Shown here in pieces: positions 1 to 11,666 of a DNA stretch of 64,000 nt. Location of the stretch: contig NC_084587.1 in assembly GCF_033807715.1 (NCBI RefSeq), forward strand, positions 10,630,863 through 10,694,862. The letters are read 5' to 3'. Both the position numbers and the translations under genes were made by a program. Under the pieces are notes generated by a model. That model searched no databases. It had not been told where the DNA came from and saw only the letters and a program-made list of their open reading frames with translations. The stretch is from Cololabis saira (Eukaryota > Chordata > Actinopteri > Beloniformes > Belonidae). The stretch's first letter is position 1. Each line of letters starts with the position of its first letter.

Positions 1-404
1 TGGTTTTTACTAAATATTTAGGAGAAATTATTAACAAAAAAGTTTCCATTATGGCAGAGAAAAGTAGAAACTTACACAATAAACTCACTAATATATTTGC
101 TTTAATCTACTCAATTTTATTGTAGTTTTTGTTTGGAGCCTGAACTTTTTTTGGGCTATTTAGTAATGTGAAGATGAAATGTATTACGCATTTAATAATG
201 TATGGTTTTAACAGAGAATGTAAGATTCGGGCTGGTTTTTCATTATTTCGGTGGGTTTTACGTTGCATTTGGGCTGGAACCTGTCAGATCTGGCAACCTC
301 GACCTCTAGTTCTTATTTTACATTTGCAGAACACACTCCGCCACCTCTAGTTCTAATCTGTGGAGATAATTTACATGGAAGAACACACTCACGTACTTTA
401 TAAC
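1..404. other. AT-rich stretch, nothing recognised
   Basis: I see no gene, repeat boundary or motif here that I can name. The only open frames are short and do not resemble known proteins. Confidence 0.4.
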
Positions 405-790
405 TGCTAAAATCAAGAGTTCACAGACTAACAACCAAGAATACGGACAGTGTTGGAGAGAATGTGGAAATAGTCTGCTGGCCATTACCATATATTTTGG
501 GAGTGCCCCAACATCTCCACCTACTGGGTTGATGCAGTAACAGCAATTAGAATAATAATTTATTTACAGCTGGACTTTAGTTTCGAAATTATTTACTTAG
601 GGAACAGACCAATTGGGCTGGACAAACAAGATAAGTACTTACTGAAAATACTGCTAACAAGAAGTAAAAAGGCAATAACCAGGAAATGGCTTTGCCGGGA
701 GCGTCCAACAATTTCAGAATGGATAGAAATTGTTAAATTTGTAATTTGTAATAATAGCTTTCTTGACACTACAGCATTATTCTTTTAAGC
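405..790 (+). pseudogene. L1-type LINE ORF2 C-terminal fragment
   Basis: Plus-strand reading gives, across frameshifts, the C-terminal tail typical of fish L1 ORF2 proteins: a tryptophan-rich WECPNIS-type block near 495-520, then LGNRPIGLDKQDKYLLKI and RKWLCRERPTISEWIEIV (about 600-735). No endonuclease or reverse transcriptase domain is present. It is a short, decayed, 5'-truncated copy with no function expected. Confidence 0.6.
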
Positions 791-1008
791 AATTGGGTTG
801 TTGAATTTTTCTGTCTGTTGCTGACTTGCTGTTTATGTATCCCAGCACAAACATGAAACCTTGGATTAGGTTTGGGTTAGGTTGGGTAGGTTGGGGTTCA
901 TTATTATGACGATGTGCCACTGAGGCAGTTGATTCTACATGACATGGCTATTTATGTATAGCTCTAACCTTGACACTATTTTTTATATAAAACCTTTATT
1001 CTCTTCGA

Positions 1009-1437
1009 TTAACCCTTGTGTTGTCTTTGGGTCAAGGGAGGGTGAAGGGAGAAAAGAAGGAATGAAGGAAGGGAGAAAAGATGGAAGGAAGGAAAGAAGG
1101 AAGAAAGGAGAAAAGAAGGAAGGAAGTAGGAAAGTGAGTAAGGAAGGGAGGAAAGATGGAAGGGAGGAAAGATGGAAGGAAGGAAAGAAGAGAGGAAGGA
1201 AAAAAGGGAGAAAAGGAAAGAAGGGAGGGAAGAAGGAAGGAATGGAGAAAATAAGGAAAGAAGGAAGGAAAAGCAAAGTAGGCAATAAAGGAACGAATGA
1301 CGAAAGGGAGGTAGGAAGAAAAAGGAGTAAAGGAGGGTAAAAAAGGAGGAAAGGAAGAAGGAAAGAGAGAGCATGGCAGGAAGAAAGAAGGATAGAAGAA
1401 GTGGGTCATTTTGACCCAAAGACAGCACAAGGGTTAA
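1009..1437. mobile_element. TTAA-flanked MITE with long polypurine core
   Basis: Terminal inverted repeats AACCCTTGTGTTGTCTTTGG (left) and its near-complement ending CAGCACAAGGGTT (right) are bounded by TTAA on both sides, the target-site signature of piggyBac- and Kolobok-type elements. The core, about 1035-1380, is almost pure purine on the plus strand (GGAA/GAAG-like repeats). The long open frames here on both strands are low-complexity by-products, not genes. Confidence 0.75.
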
Positions 1438-1740
1438 AGTAGTACCATCACAAATACAGCAGTAAAGTTACTGTATATCACAGTAGGTCCCATATTTGGA
1501 CTTCTTTGGTGGGTCAACACCTCCACAGTTGAGTCCTGGCATGAAAATGTCCTTGTGACATTAGGGTGAGTGTTTTAGTGGCTATTGTTCTTATATTGGA
1601 GTGCATTTTGTTTTAAATCAGCCAAAAACATACTAGTGTGGGCAAGGCCAAGGTGGCCCGGTTACATGACTGACTCCTGGCCTGAAAAAGTTTCCCAGTC
1701 TGGCCTTGAACTGAGGGTTTCACCCACTTTTAAACCCAAG

Positions 1741-2224
1741 GCTGCGTCCGAAATCGCATACTTCCACCGTAATGAGTATGCAAAATGAGTATGCAAGATT
1801 TTTTAGTGCGTCCGAAACATTAGAACGTACTCAATAGTAGCTCTATCCATATTCATTCTGGATAAATGTATTAGTGTGGATTGATGGACACTAGCTAAGC
1901 AGAAACTTCCCACAATGCAATGCTAAGTGATACGTATATGTCATAAGTATAATAAGTATAATAATATTATTATATAATATTATTATAATATTCGTATATA
2001 ATAATATTATATAATGTCATCTTGTTTCGGCCAGAATAAACGGGAAAGAGCAGAGCTGCTACTGCTGGTGTGACACGTCACTTCCTCCCAACGGCAGGAA
2101 GTGACGTATGCGCTCCTTATAGTACGTCCGAATTAATGCACACTACTGATATTTACTCAAAAGTGTGCCGAATTTAAGTATACTTTTTAGTATATACTTT
2201 TTAGTAAGGCATTTCGGACGCACC
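1741..2224. mobile_element. TIR MITE (GGCTGCGTCCGAAAT ends)
   Basis: The left end reads GGCTGCGTCCGAAAT followed by a TATGC-rich stretch. The right end reads ATTTCGGACGCACC, an inverted copy. Subterminal AGTATGC/AGTATAC motifs recur in both halves and the centre is an AT-rich palindrome (about 1950-2010). No coding capacity. I did not resolve a target duplication. Confidence 0.65.
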
Positions 2225-3564
2225 GCAAGTCTTCTCCAAGACTCCACCCACCCGGCATAAACCATTACAGTTTTTAAAACTTAAACAAACATCATGTGTA
2301 CCTTTAATCAGGGTCCTCCCCTCTTTTAACAAATCAATCATTCCAACCTGTTTTTTATAATGTTATTTTTTTCGCAGCATTTATTCCCAATAGCACCCAA
2401 AAAGGAACATTTAACTTCGTTTACTCCACCTGAACTCCTCCCTGATGCAGGTGGACTCAATCAGCAGCAATCAAGGGTATTTACCAGCTCAGTAAAACCA
2501 CACTGCTCCATGTGTCCTCTGGCTGGTTGTTGGAGGTTTATTGTCTATACGTGAGGGCTACAGTGGCCATGGGCTCCCCATGGTCACACACTGAGACGGA
2601 TATGCACATTCATGACAGAGGAAACTACTTTTGTCTCGTCATTTAGGATTTTGTGGGACGACTGGACACAAATAAAAAATCCTGGATTGGTTTGAAAGCT
2701 GAATGGTTGACATGGAAACGGGAATATGAATGGAAATGGGTGCACGGATCACCACTGACAACGTAAGACTGTTTGTTTTATAATTTCATCAAATTCATTG
2801 TTTCAAATTGTTAACAGGTAAAACAGCAGAACATGTTAACTGTATAATCATTATTTCTGTAACACATTAATTTAATGAACAGCTGTGTGAACTCTTCATC
2901 TGCAGTCTGCGAGGAATTTATTTCATAAAAACTCGAACGAAGGTTTGAAGTCTCTTTCATCAGACTTCTTAACAGTTTTTAAATAGTGTATTTAGTTTGT
3001 GTTCTGTATTTTTGACCTGTCAGAACAACAGCAGAAAGAATTCTGGTCTTTTCCTCTTTGGTGACTTTAAGAACATTAAACGTGAAACATGTGAACATTA
3101 GTATCTGGGATGAAATAAAAGAGCAGCTTCACCACAGAGTTTTCCTGCAGACTAACTGGTTACACCAACATCAACAGACAACCGTTTAAGGTTTTGTCTG
3201 CAAAAGTGCTGCACAAACTGGTAAAACAACAGCTCAACTATGACTCCTTCATTCCCAATGAAACATGAAGATTTAGAGACTGAAAACCTTGACAGTGTCT
3301 GTGAGGATTCACAGTAGGAATACACTAATGAGCATGTGCAGGGAGATGAAGAACCAGGAAGCAGATCAGCAGGAGAGAAGAGGTTTGTGGAAGATGTGCA
3401 GACGGAGCTGCTTTTACTGGAATAAATGAATGGATACCATGTTAGAGTATTTAATGAAGACCTCCTCCAACATTTGGAATCAGACCACAAGTTCCTTGTG
3501 ATTGTTAAAAAGTGAACATTTCATGAAATTCTTTAAAAGTGTGTAAAACAATTAACGAAGGTGT

Positions 3565-3840
3565 CAGTTTTATCAGAAAATGAAAATAATCTTGATTTTC
3601 ATCTCAGTTGAACATGTTTTAATACTTCACAGGTTCTGGGCTGCAGGATGGTCTCAACATCAGTATAGCCTACAAGAACATGCTGCAGTGTGTTGTACTA
3701 ATGAAGGGAAATGGACACCTTCATATCACACTTTAATAACTGGATCTGTGAGAAGAAAAATTAAGATTTCATTGTTGGATCCTGATGAACTTCAGATAAC
3801 ATTTGGTCACTTGTATTTATTGTGTTTCATGTGTCATTTA
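3565..3840 (+). repeat. Diverged repeat unit, copy A
   Basis: This stretch aligns by eye with 6290-6520. Shared landmarks are TTTATCAGAAAATGAAAATA, the block around TTCTGGGCTGCAGG, AATGAAGGGAAATGGACA and GATGAACTTCAGAT / GATAAACTTCAGAT. Nature unknown: either an old repeat or a duplicated genomic segment. Confidence 0.5.
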
Positions 3841-6289
3841 TAAATGTGGTTATTCTGAACTTCATGTGTACAGGGTAGTGAAGCTGTCATCAGAACTACA
3901 GGAGAAGTTGATAACGCTGAAGTAAAATATAATTATTGTAAATAAGTATAAATGCAGCTTTTCTTATCTTTGTTTACTTGTTTAATTTGACGTTTAAGGA
4001 ATGAAGGGTTGCCAGTTAAAATAATATTCTGTATTCTGCTACATTCACATAAACATTTGTCCTCTTGCTTCATTTTCCCAAAAACCATCAGAAATGATAT
4101 GAACAGAATGCAAAGTGTATTTCAGGAACAGTGGAAAACGCATCAATAAACAAGGAAACTTGACAACAGTTGTTGGATTCAATGTTTCTGCAGGACACAA
4201 AGTCTGAAGTTATAATTTTGTTTGACTCTTGAAATGAGGCAGATTTCCAGCATTGTATCTGTCTTCACTTTAAACATCTGTCCTGGAGCAAGACTCGCCT
4301 GCACCAGAGAGGACATGTATGGACTGAGTAAAAATGGAAAAACAGTGAGAAGCTGACACTGGTCCAAATACGATCTGGAAACAGGCAAAAAGAAAAAAAA
4401 CGACTTAGATGGTGCATCCTCTGTGACTGAAGACTGGAGGGAACTTTGTTAAATGGCTTTATTGGATGAGAAGATAATATTTTATATCCTCTTACAGTCT
4501 AGGACTGATGGCAGATTTATGTGATGGAAATCTGAAAATAAAGACTGACAAAATAACCAAATGGTCTTTATGTCATGAAAACCTTGCAGGGGATCAGCAT
4601 ACAATCACAACAAAGTATAACTGTACACTGATGGTTTGCTCCAAGGTGTTGGTGTGTTATATAGACAAAGATTGTGTAAGTAAATGTATAATAATCTATA
4701 GGTGGGGTGTAATGCCAAATGTCATCAAGTCTGTAAACAGTCAAGGAAAAAGTTACAATGGCTAGGTGATCAGTAGTTCCTTCCTGGATCCAGATAAAGT
4801 TGAACAACAAACAAATGAGCATAAGATAAGATGATTGCATTTCCAACACTCAGACAGTGAGTTCATTCAAAGTACAAATCTGGAATCAAAATGCATCATA
4901 TAAAGTATTACCATGTATCCGAAATGTAGAATATCTGAAATGTAAATACATTGTTATTTTTCCTAAACTGATTTCCTTAACTAATTCCTAAACAGTTGGT
5001 ATATCCCTTTAATCCGGCTTTAAACCCGTACAGATGTAATGAACTTATGTGACCTCTTGTACTCCGTTTAACTTGAAATTATTTGCGTCTGAGGTTTAAC
5101 CTGCAGCTGAAAGTTCGCTTCATCTCACTTGCTGCATCCTCAAAAAATAAAAAATGAATCTTCTTGGAGCTGGTAGGTCTGTGCTCAGGGAAACTGCTGG
5201 TAAAACAATCCCTCAGGATGCAACATCCTGATGGGTTCATGGAGTCTTCGTGTGTAAAACAATCATATGTAGAAGGAGTTTGCAGCTCTAGTCATCTGCA
5301 TGTGTAATTCAGATAAAACATTTGGTAGATTTTCTGATGTGTGATTGATTTCATGACTGTGGGTGTGGGATCATGTGTAGTTTTTGAGCCTTTGGTGATG
5401 TCAGTTTTAGGTTAACTACATTATTGGAGGTGACTCTTGAGTTTTGGTTAAATAATATCATACAACAAATTTCAGTCGCTCAACTAGCCTGTTGAAATTC
5501 TTTCAAGTTCATGTTCGCATAAACTTATCAGTAATAAATAACTTAAAGTTTCAGCATCTCAATAGTTATAATTTCAAATATTTTAATGATGACAGGATTC
5601 AATAGTTGTCCTTTATTTGTTATTGTGAATACATTTTTATTTTTAGGTGGGTGTAAAGTAAGTGTTGTAATTAAATTAATTTTATAAAGTCTGAACTGAC
5701 TCTGCTGGTTAATGATGACGTTGTAGTGTATTTCCAGTTTCCTGCCATCTTAACTGTGGCTCAGTACAACAAGTAAAACTGTGTTATTATCACGTTGAAC
5801 TTTGACCTAAATACCCACTTACCATTATTAAAATAATTAAAACAAACAAGAAAAGTAAAAAAAAACACAACACAAATTAATGCCGCAGTTAATACAAGTT
5901 CTTCAATTATAATCAAAACTATATCTAGAATTAAATATAATTCTAATAAGATAATACACTTATTTGAAATATATTTCCGAACATGCATCAGTTACCTTCA
6001 AGCAGAGATGCAAGATAGATAAAATATAATAACGTCAAAATGCTTAAAACTGAAATTGAAGTGAGATTTCCATTTTTACTTTTGTTCCACCATAATCTTT
6101 TATGATGACGTTGGTTGCACAAAATGTGATGATAGACAAATCATGAAATCATGAAAGCTGAACAAATCAGTAAAAAAATGAACATAAAAACAATCTCATT
6201 TCCCTTTTTGTGCTACACCACTTCAACCACCAGGTGGCAGCATTTAGTCACTTTCAGAAACCAATCGTTTCACTAGTGGTTTCATCCAA

Positions 6290-6520
6290 AATCCACTTTA
6301 TCAGAAAATGAAAATAATCTGGATTTTCAGCCCAGTTTAACGTGTTATTTTAGTTCTGGGCTGCAGGGCGGCTTCAACATCAGTACCACCTGTACTTTGC
6401 TGTTTGTTGTAATAATGAAGGGAAATGGACAGAATCACATTACAGTGATAAGAAGAACTGCATCTCTGAGAAGTAAAATCTGTGCTTTCATTGTTGTATC
6501 CGGATAAACTTCAGATCTTT
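6290..6520 (+). repeat. Diverged repeat unit, copy B
   Basis: Second copy of the unit at 3565-3840, same orientation, 2.7 kb downstream, with several small indels. No coding frame is preserved between the two copies, which argues against a duplicated exon. Confidence 0.5.
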
Positions 6521-7379
6521 AAGGGATCTCAACGTATCGCAAAAATATTTAAATAAATCTTCTCTCTGTCTGATATGATTGCAGCCACAAGATAGCAGCA
6601 TTTAGTCTCTTTCACAGCGGATTGCAGCACATTTACAAAGGTTTCTTTTTTTAAATTTCGGCAGCTCTGTTAAATGTCTGAAAAGAGCCAAAGTGAAGAG
6701 AACAAATGATGTCAGACAAAAGAAAATTCTCCCAGTGAAGAAATGTTGATGTAAATGTCTTGAATTCTTCCTTTATGAAGTTTAAGCTGTAGTCTCTTCT
6801 CATTATGACAAACTCTCCATTATTAACCACAGGTTCTGTAACCAGGCATCTCGTTAAGAAGAAAAAACACAGTATGTTTCCACAGTAATAACATAATAAT
6901 TTACAATAATTTATTGCCTGTATCACTCTGTCCTTGTATGATGATGAGGGACGATGGAGAATGTCCTCTCAAATGGAATTAAAGGAGGCAGGATTTATGA
7001 AAAAAATGCGTATACATTTTAAGTTTAAGTTAATAATAATTAGTGATGCACCGAAATGAAAATTTGTGGCCGAAACTGAAACCGAAAATAATAATAAACA
7101 CTTGGCCGAATACCGAACAATACCGAACATGGTTCTTCGCAGTTTTTCATTTATTTTGCCAATTTTTTCACCATTGCATAAATCAAATAAATTTGATTTA
7201 GGCATGCTTCTAAAAGAAAAAAATCTTTTACAAAATTACAAGGTAGAAAACATTTGTTGAACATAAAAAACTGAACATTTTTTAATTTCCCAGCATTTCT
7301 TAAATATTCCAGCAGACATTATACCAGCAAAGAACAATAACTTAAAATAAAAATGCATTAAAGCGCTCAGGGTTTTTTA

Positions 7380-7574
7380 TCATTTCAAATGATGAATCAA
7401 ACTTGTAGTGCTGAAAGACTTTGCAGATGTGCCCCCTCTAGATATTTGAGCAGAACATTCATTGCAAACAGCCATTCTTGTATTATTCTTTGCCACTCTA
7501 AAATACTTCCACACTGCTGACATGTTTGCACCGCACCACTTCACTCCACGCTCTTCCACGTTTGATTTCGTCAT
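7380..7574 (-). pseudogene. hAT transposase N-terminus, BED-type zinc finger fragment
   Basis: A 64-residue frame reads VWKYF...C-x2-C...S-T-T-S-L-IHHLK, the layout of a BED zinc finger (aromatic KYF start, CxxC pair, closing histidines). The hAT catalytic and dimerisation domains are absent, so this is the stump of a hAT transposase inside an internally deleted element. Confidence 0.7.
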
Positions 7575-7643
7575 CTAAACGCACCTGTAATAGATTGATT
7601 TATGTTGTTTTGGTTCCACCTGCTGGTGAATGTAAGTTAAATT

Positions 7644-7764
7644 CTTATGTGGTTAGTTTTTGGTTGGCCAACGCTTTATGTGGTGCGCAACCATTACGGG
7701 AGCGTTATGTGGTTAGTTTTTGGTTGGCCAACGATTTATGTGGTGCGCAACAGTTACGGAGCGG
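7644..7764 (+). repeat. 61-bp tandem duplication in the hAT element
   Basis: Two adjacent units of about 61 bases (7644-7704, 7705-7764) share TTATGTGGTTAGTTTTTGG and GGTTGGCCAACG, with a few substitutions and a one-base indel. Confidence 0.8.
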
Positions 7765-8172
7765 CCAGTCTATTTCCTTATATTACAACGCCGTTATTAA
7801 TTGTTCAGTTTTTTTCCCACTTATTCCACTGAACACCGAAAGTGTTTTTTTGCCATTTTCGGCCGAACAATTTCGGTTACTGAACAATCGGTGCATCACT
7901 AGTAATAATGTCAGATGAAGCGTTCCAAACCAAAAAGAATGAGCCCTCTAGTGTATTTCTCCGTTGCCTTGAACAGGCTGTGTGCTGCAAAATGTGCTGC
8001 AATTCTGGGCCCGAATTTCCCGCGCTGTCCTGCGGATGTGACGTCACATGACGCTGCATGCGCGTTCTCCCCGTTCTCCCGTGCCGGCTTCACTGTTGGC
8101 TGCAGTACCCCCGACGGCCGTCGTGGCGCTAATGAGTCTCATTTCTTATTCTTGCCTCATGCTCCTTTAAAG

Positions 8173-8824
8173 GCATGTGGACCTGTTTACATTTTCAAAG
8201 GGAGGAAAGGGAGGGATCATCCCTCATTTTGATGCGATCAGGTTTCAGGAATCTGTGATGTAAAGAGATGAAAAAAGAGGAAAAGGTCCATGTTCTGATG
8301 CCTGTGTGGTCTGTTATTCACTCCGTGTCTTGCTCTCTCTGTGGTGACGATTTGTGATGAATACCTGAAGTTTACCGTTGTGAACCACTAACAAGTTTGA
8401 ACATGTTACTGCAACATCAATGATTTCTTCACAGTGTCAGCATTACCAGTGTGGCCCTGCTCCAACAGTCTTCACATCGGAGAGATAAGAAGAACATAGA
8501 ACCTGTGTTATGTGTGGCAGGTATGGGTTTCTCCACACCTAGGTGTGTGTGTGTGTGTGTTAATGCTGCTGTCTTCTCCCCCTCTCCTTCCTCTTGGTTC
8601 CTCCTCCACAGGCCGGCAGTCAGTTAGCAATCAGGAGGTTGGGGATAAAGAGGAGGAGGAATATCCTCGTTCTCGCTCACTCTGGGGGCAGCAGTAGCAG
8701 GGGAAGGTTTGTTTTGTTTCCTTTATGGGAAAAGGTAACCCTTATTTTTCTTCTGGCCATAATGGCAGAGTTTTCTTATTTTAGTTTATTTTAAAATAAA
8801 CTAAATGCATGTAAAAAACTAAAT
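8173..8824. other. No gene; short GT run
   Basis: Nothing recognised apart from a GT run near 8545-8561 and AT-rich sequence at 8740-8825, immediately before the truncated Rex3 start. Confidence 0.4.
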
Positions 8825-8828
8825 CCCG

Positions 8829-9284
8829 GTGCATGTTGGACTCCGGCATGGCTGCCCTTTGTCACCGGTCCTGTTCATAATTTTTATGGACAGGATTTCT
8901 AGGCGCAGCCAGGGGCCGGAGGGGATCCGGTTTGGGAACCTCAGGATTTCATCTCTGCTTTTTGCGGATGACGTTGTCCTGTTGGCTTCATCGGACCGGG
9001 ACCTCCAGCATGTGCTGGGGCGGTTTGAGGCCGAGTGCGACGCGGCAGGGATGAGAATCAGCACCTCCAAAACCGAGGCCATGATTCTCCACCGGGAAAG
9101 GGTGGCGCGCCTTCTCCGGGTGGGTGGAGAAGTCCTGCCTCAGGTGGAGGAGTTCAAGTATCTCGGGGTCTTGTTCACGAGTGAGGGAACGATGGAGCGG
9201 GAGATTGACAGATGGATCGGTGCAGCGTCCGCAGTAATGCGGTCGGTGTACCGGACCGTCATGGTGAAGAAGGAGCTGAGTTGA
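8829..9284 (+). pseudogene. Rex3 reverse transcriptase fragment
   Basis: A 151-residue frame covers the catalytic part of the RT: GLRHGCPLSPVLF, then LLFADDVVLLASS with the FADD catalytic box, then the thumb region (EEFKYLGVLF, GAASAVMRSVY, VKKELS). Most of the palm N-terminus and all of the endonuclease are missing, and the frame closes before the minisatellite. It is a dead fragment of a retrotransposon. Confidence 0.8.
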
Positions 9285-9337
9285 AAGGCGAAGCTCACGA
9301 TTTACCGGTCAATCCATCTGTACCGGATCCTCCTGGA

Positions 9338-9668
9338 TGCCTCCCTAGGGAGGTGTTCCAGGCATGTCCCTCCTCCCTAGGGAGGTGTTCCAGGCATGTC
9401 CCTCCTCCCTAGGGAGGTGTTCCAGGCATGTCCCTCCTCCCTAGGGAGGTGTTCCAGGCATGTCCCCCCTCCCTAGGGAGGTGTTCCAGACATGTCCCTC
9501 CTCCCTAGGGAGGTGTTCCAGACATGTCCCTCCTCCCTAGGGAGGTGTTCCAGACATGTCCCTCCTCCCTAGGGAGGTGTTCCAGGCATGTCCCTCCTCC
9601 CTAGGGAGGTGTTCCAGGCATGTCCCCCCTCCCTAGGGAGGTGTTCCAGGCATGTCCCTCCGGGAGGA
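9338..9668 (+). repeat. 32-bp minisatellite, about 10 copies, in Rex3
   Basis: Unit TGTCCCTCCTCCCTAGGGAG plus GTGTTCCAGGCA, repeated about ten times with GGCA/GACA variants. Each unit contains the palindrome CTCCCTAGGGAG. It arose from a segment that occurs once in ordinary Rex3 coding sequence. As 32 is not a multiple of 3, each added unit shifts the frame. Confidence 0.9.
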
Positions 9669-9949
9669 GACCCCGGGGAAGACCCAGTACATACTGGAGA
9701 GACTATGGGCCAAATCCACAAACAATAGATTGCACCCGCAAATAGCGCTGTGAATTGCGCCGCATTTGCGCCCGCAATTTGCCCCACTTTAAGGTCCTAT
9801 TCACAATAGATTTTGCTCTGATGATATGCGGGCGCAAACACGCCCATAAAGTTTTGCAGCTGAGTGCAATTTGTGCCTGTGATCGCAATCAGCCAGGTGG
9901 CAAATTATATAAATGTTGCCTTTGCGTCAAGAACACAGTAGACACGAGA

Positions 9950-10701
9950 ATGGCAGAGAGAAAGCGAAAAATGAAATTCACAGACCACGAGTTAAATGTC
10001 CTTACCAATGAGGTGCAGAGGCATTCCTCCAAACTTCAGACAAGAAATTTAACTCCAACAGAGAGAAACCATATCTGGGAATCAATATCCCAGTCTGTCA
10101 GTGCTGTTGGCTTTTACAAACGCACACCTTCAGACTGCAAAAGAAGGTGGCATGATCTGAAAAGGAAGACTAAAGAAAAAATATCATTCAACAACTCACA
10201 AGCATCTGCAACTGGCGGAGGTCCACCACAGGAGCAACAGTTAACCGACATCGAAAAAATAGTGCAGCAAACCCTCCAGCCTGAACAAGTTCTTGGCCTG
10301 GAGGGAATTGACACAGGCAACCTTCAAGAATTTGAAGGTGTGTATAGGCTATAGGCCACTATGTTCCCAAAAATGCCTTTTTCTGTATGCAACATATGTC
10401 ATATGTTCAACTGGGATTATTTTGTTTAAAAATATAACATATTTAATTGTGCCACCCCTTTTTAGATCAGCCTATGCCTGGCCCTTCCTGTACCAACACA
10501 GTGGTCACCCAAACTCAGGAGGGCACCCCCCCATCCCACCTCACACCATCCACCTCGGTGCCCAGACAAAATCTGGTCGACAGTCCACCCCCCTCAGTGC
10601 CTGTCGATTATGAGGACATCGACAAACTCCTCTGTGCTGAACAACAAAAACAAACTTCTGCACAGGAACAATATGCCAACCCTAAAGGGAGTAAAATTTG
10701 A
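9950..10701 (+). CDS. Harbinger Myb/SANT-like DNA-binding protein
   Basis: In PIF/Harbinger elements this second protein binds the transposon ends and brings the transposase into the nucleus. The start MAERKRKMKF at 9950 opens a Myb/SANT-like domain: FTDHELNVLTNEVQ, an NHIWESISQSVSAV helix and a DCKRRWHDLKRKTKEK recognition helix. Exon 1 is 9950-10337 (donor GAAG|GTGTGT) and exon 2 starts at 10466 (acceptor TTTTTAG), joining in phase to a stop at 10699-10701, about 207 residues. A second open frame (10610-10990) continues with REVLEPVANSS-type sequence (RRVLEPVANSSRQLVGALAG), a conserved-looking tail. A frameshift near 10640-10690 or an unseen intron may therefore separate the true C-terminus. 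A poly(A) signal lies at 11079. Confidence 0.7.
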
Positions 10702-11078
10702 ATTGAGAGGCTTGCGACGTGTACTTGAGCCAGTAGCCAATAGCTCACGTCAGCTGGTCGGGGCTCTGGCAGGCCTGACCCAAAACATCTCGGGCTTAAG
10801 AGCACAAATGCAGGCCAGCCACAATGAAATGATGGGGTCCATGGGTCGGATAGCTGCTGCGCTTGAGGCCAATGCGTCGGTTATGAGGGGTGAGCCTGAG
10901 CCAAAGGTCATGTCAGGAGGGGCCTGCCAGAGTGCCGCGTCCGTCCAAACAACCCGGTGGCAATTAAGAAACAGGAAAGAGAAAAAATAAGAGTGTCATG
11001 AAGTTACTAAATAATTTGTTTATTCATTTATATAATGACCTTATTTGTCATTCACTTTGTGTTCTCGTTTTCATTCTC

Positions 11079-11084
11079 AATAAA
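11079..11084 (+). promoter_or_regulatory. Poly(A) signal AATAAA for the Myb-like gene
   Basis: AATAAA lies about 90 bases past the end of the longer open frame (10990) and is correctly oriented for the plus-strand Harbinger gene. Confidence 0.5.
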
Positions 11085-11666
11085 AGAGTTTGAGCGGAGC
11101 TGTCCATGGTCCTGAATCTTATGTGCTGATTTATAACCTATATAAGTTAGAGCGGAGCCATCCATGGTCCTGACTCTGAAGGCCGAAATACAGCCCAGTG
11201 TGACCTTATAATGTGGCTAGTGAATTGCTATTTTCATTGTGTGAAGTTCAATTGGATTGATTGTTTGTTTGTGTTGGCCTTACTGCTAAATTTGCTTTTG
11301 TTTGTGAAACACTGCGGTTAGTGGACGACCCGCTTAACTCCTGAGCCACAGCCACCCCGAAACTACTAACAGACTATATTTAACAGACAATTCCACCTTG
11401 CTTAAGTCAAACAAGGTGGAATTGTTGCAGAGACGAGATCGTTTGCAACTGAAAACATAGCATATCACTGGAAGTGTTAAGAAATGGAAAACACAGCACA
11501 GTACTGGATAGTCAAGTTTTATTTTTATATAATTTTATTTAGCGCCAAATCACAGCAGCAGTTTTCTCAAGGCACTTTTCAAATAGAGCAGGTGTAAACC
11601 ATTCTCTTTAATTTACAGAGACCCACCATTTCCCAAACATAACGTTGAAATACGGAATACAGCATT

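Larger units (their letters stand above)
2230..6960. other. 4.7-kb region with no recognised gene
   Basis: Only short open frames are present, none resembling a known family. The stretch holds two diverged copies of a roughly 250-base unit (listed separately) and scattered AT-rich sequence. It could contain UTRs or decayed exons of a gene outside my recognition, but I see no splice-consistent coding pattern. Confidence 0.4.
7041..7901. mobile_element. hAT element with BED-finger remnant
   Basis: Terminal inverted repeats TAGTGATGCACCGA at left and its complement at right enclose 861 bases. Flanks ATAATAAT (left) and GTAATAAT (right) form a 7-of-8 matching 8-bp target duplication, as expected for hAT. 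The uninterrupted host sequence is seen at the other copy of the surrounding repeat near 54920. The interior keeps only the N-terminal transposase zinc finger on the minus strand. Confidence 0.8.
6979..8172. mobile_element. TTAA/TTTAAA-flanked repeat element, split by a hAT insertion
   Basis: Starts TTAAAGGAGG... and ends ...TGCTCCTTTAAA. A second copy in inverted orientation lies at 53133-54980, sharing the block about 7902-8100 almost base for base. The ends are compatible with a TTAA target preference. The hAT element at 7041-7901 sits inside this copy. Confidence 0.6.
8825..9706 (+). mobile_element. Rex3-type LINE (RTE clade), 5'-truncated, left part
   Basis: Begins abruptly inside the reverse transcriptase and continues into the C-terminal region. 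The same element resumes at 13758-13915, where it ends in GGATGGATGGATGGATA, the GATG-repeat tail typical of Rex3. The two parts are separated by the Harbinger element at 9707-13757. The 3' part carries a 32-bp minisatellite. Confidence 0.75.

Noticed and set aside
939..1430. Long overlapping open frames on both strands
   Set aside because: They are Lys/Glu/Arg or Ser/Phe/Pro low-complexity translations of the purine tract inside a MITE.
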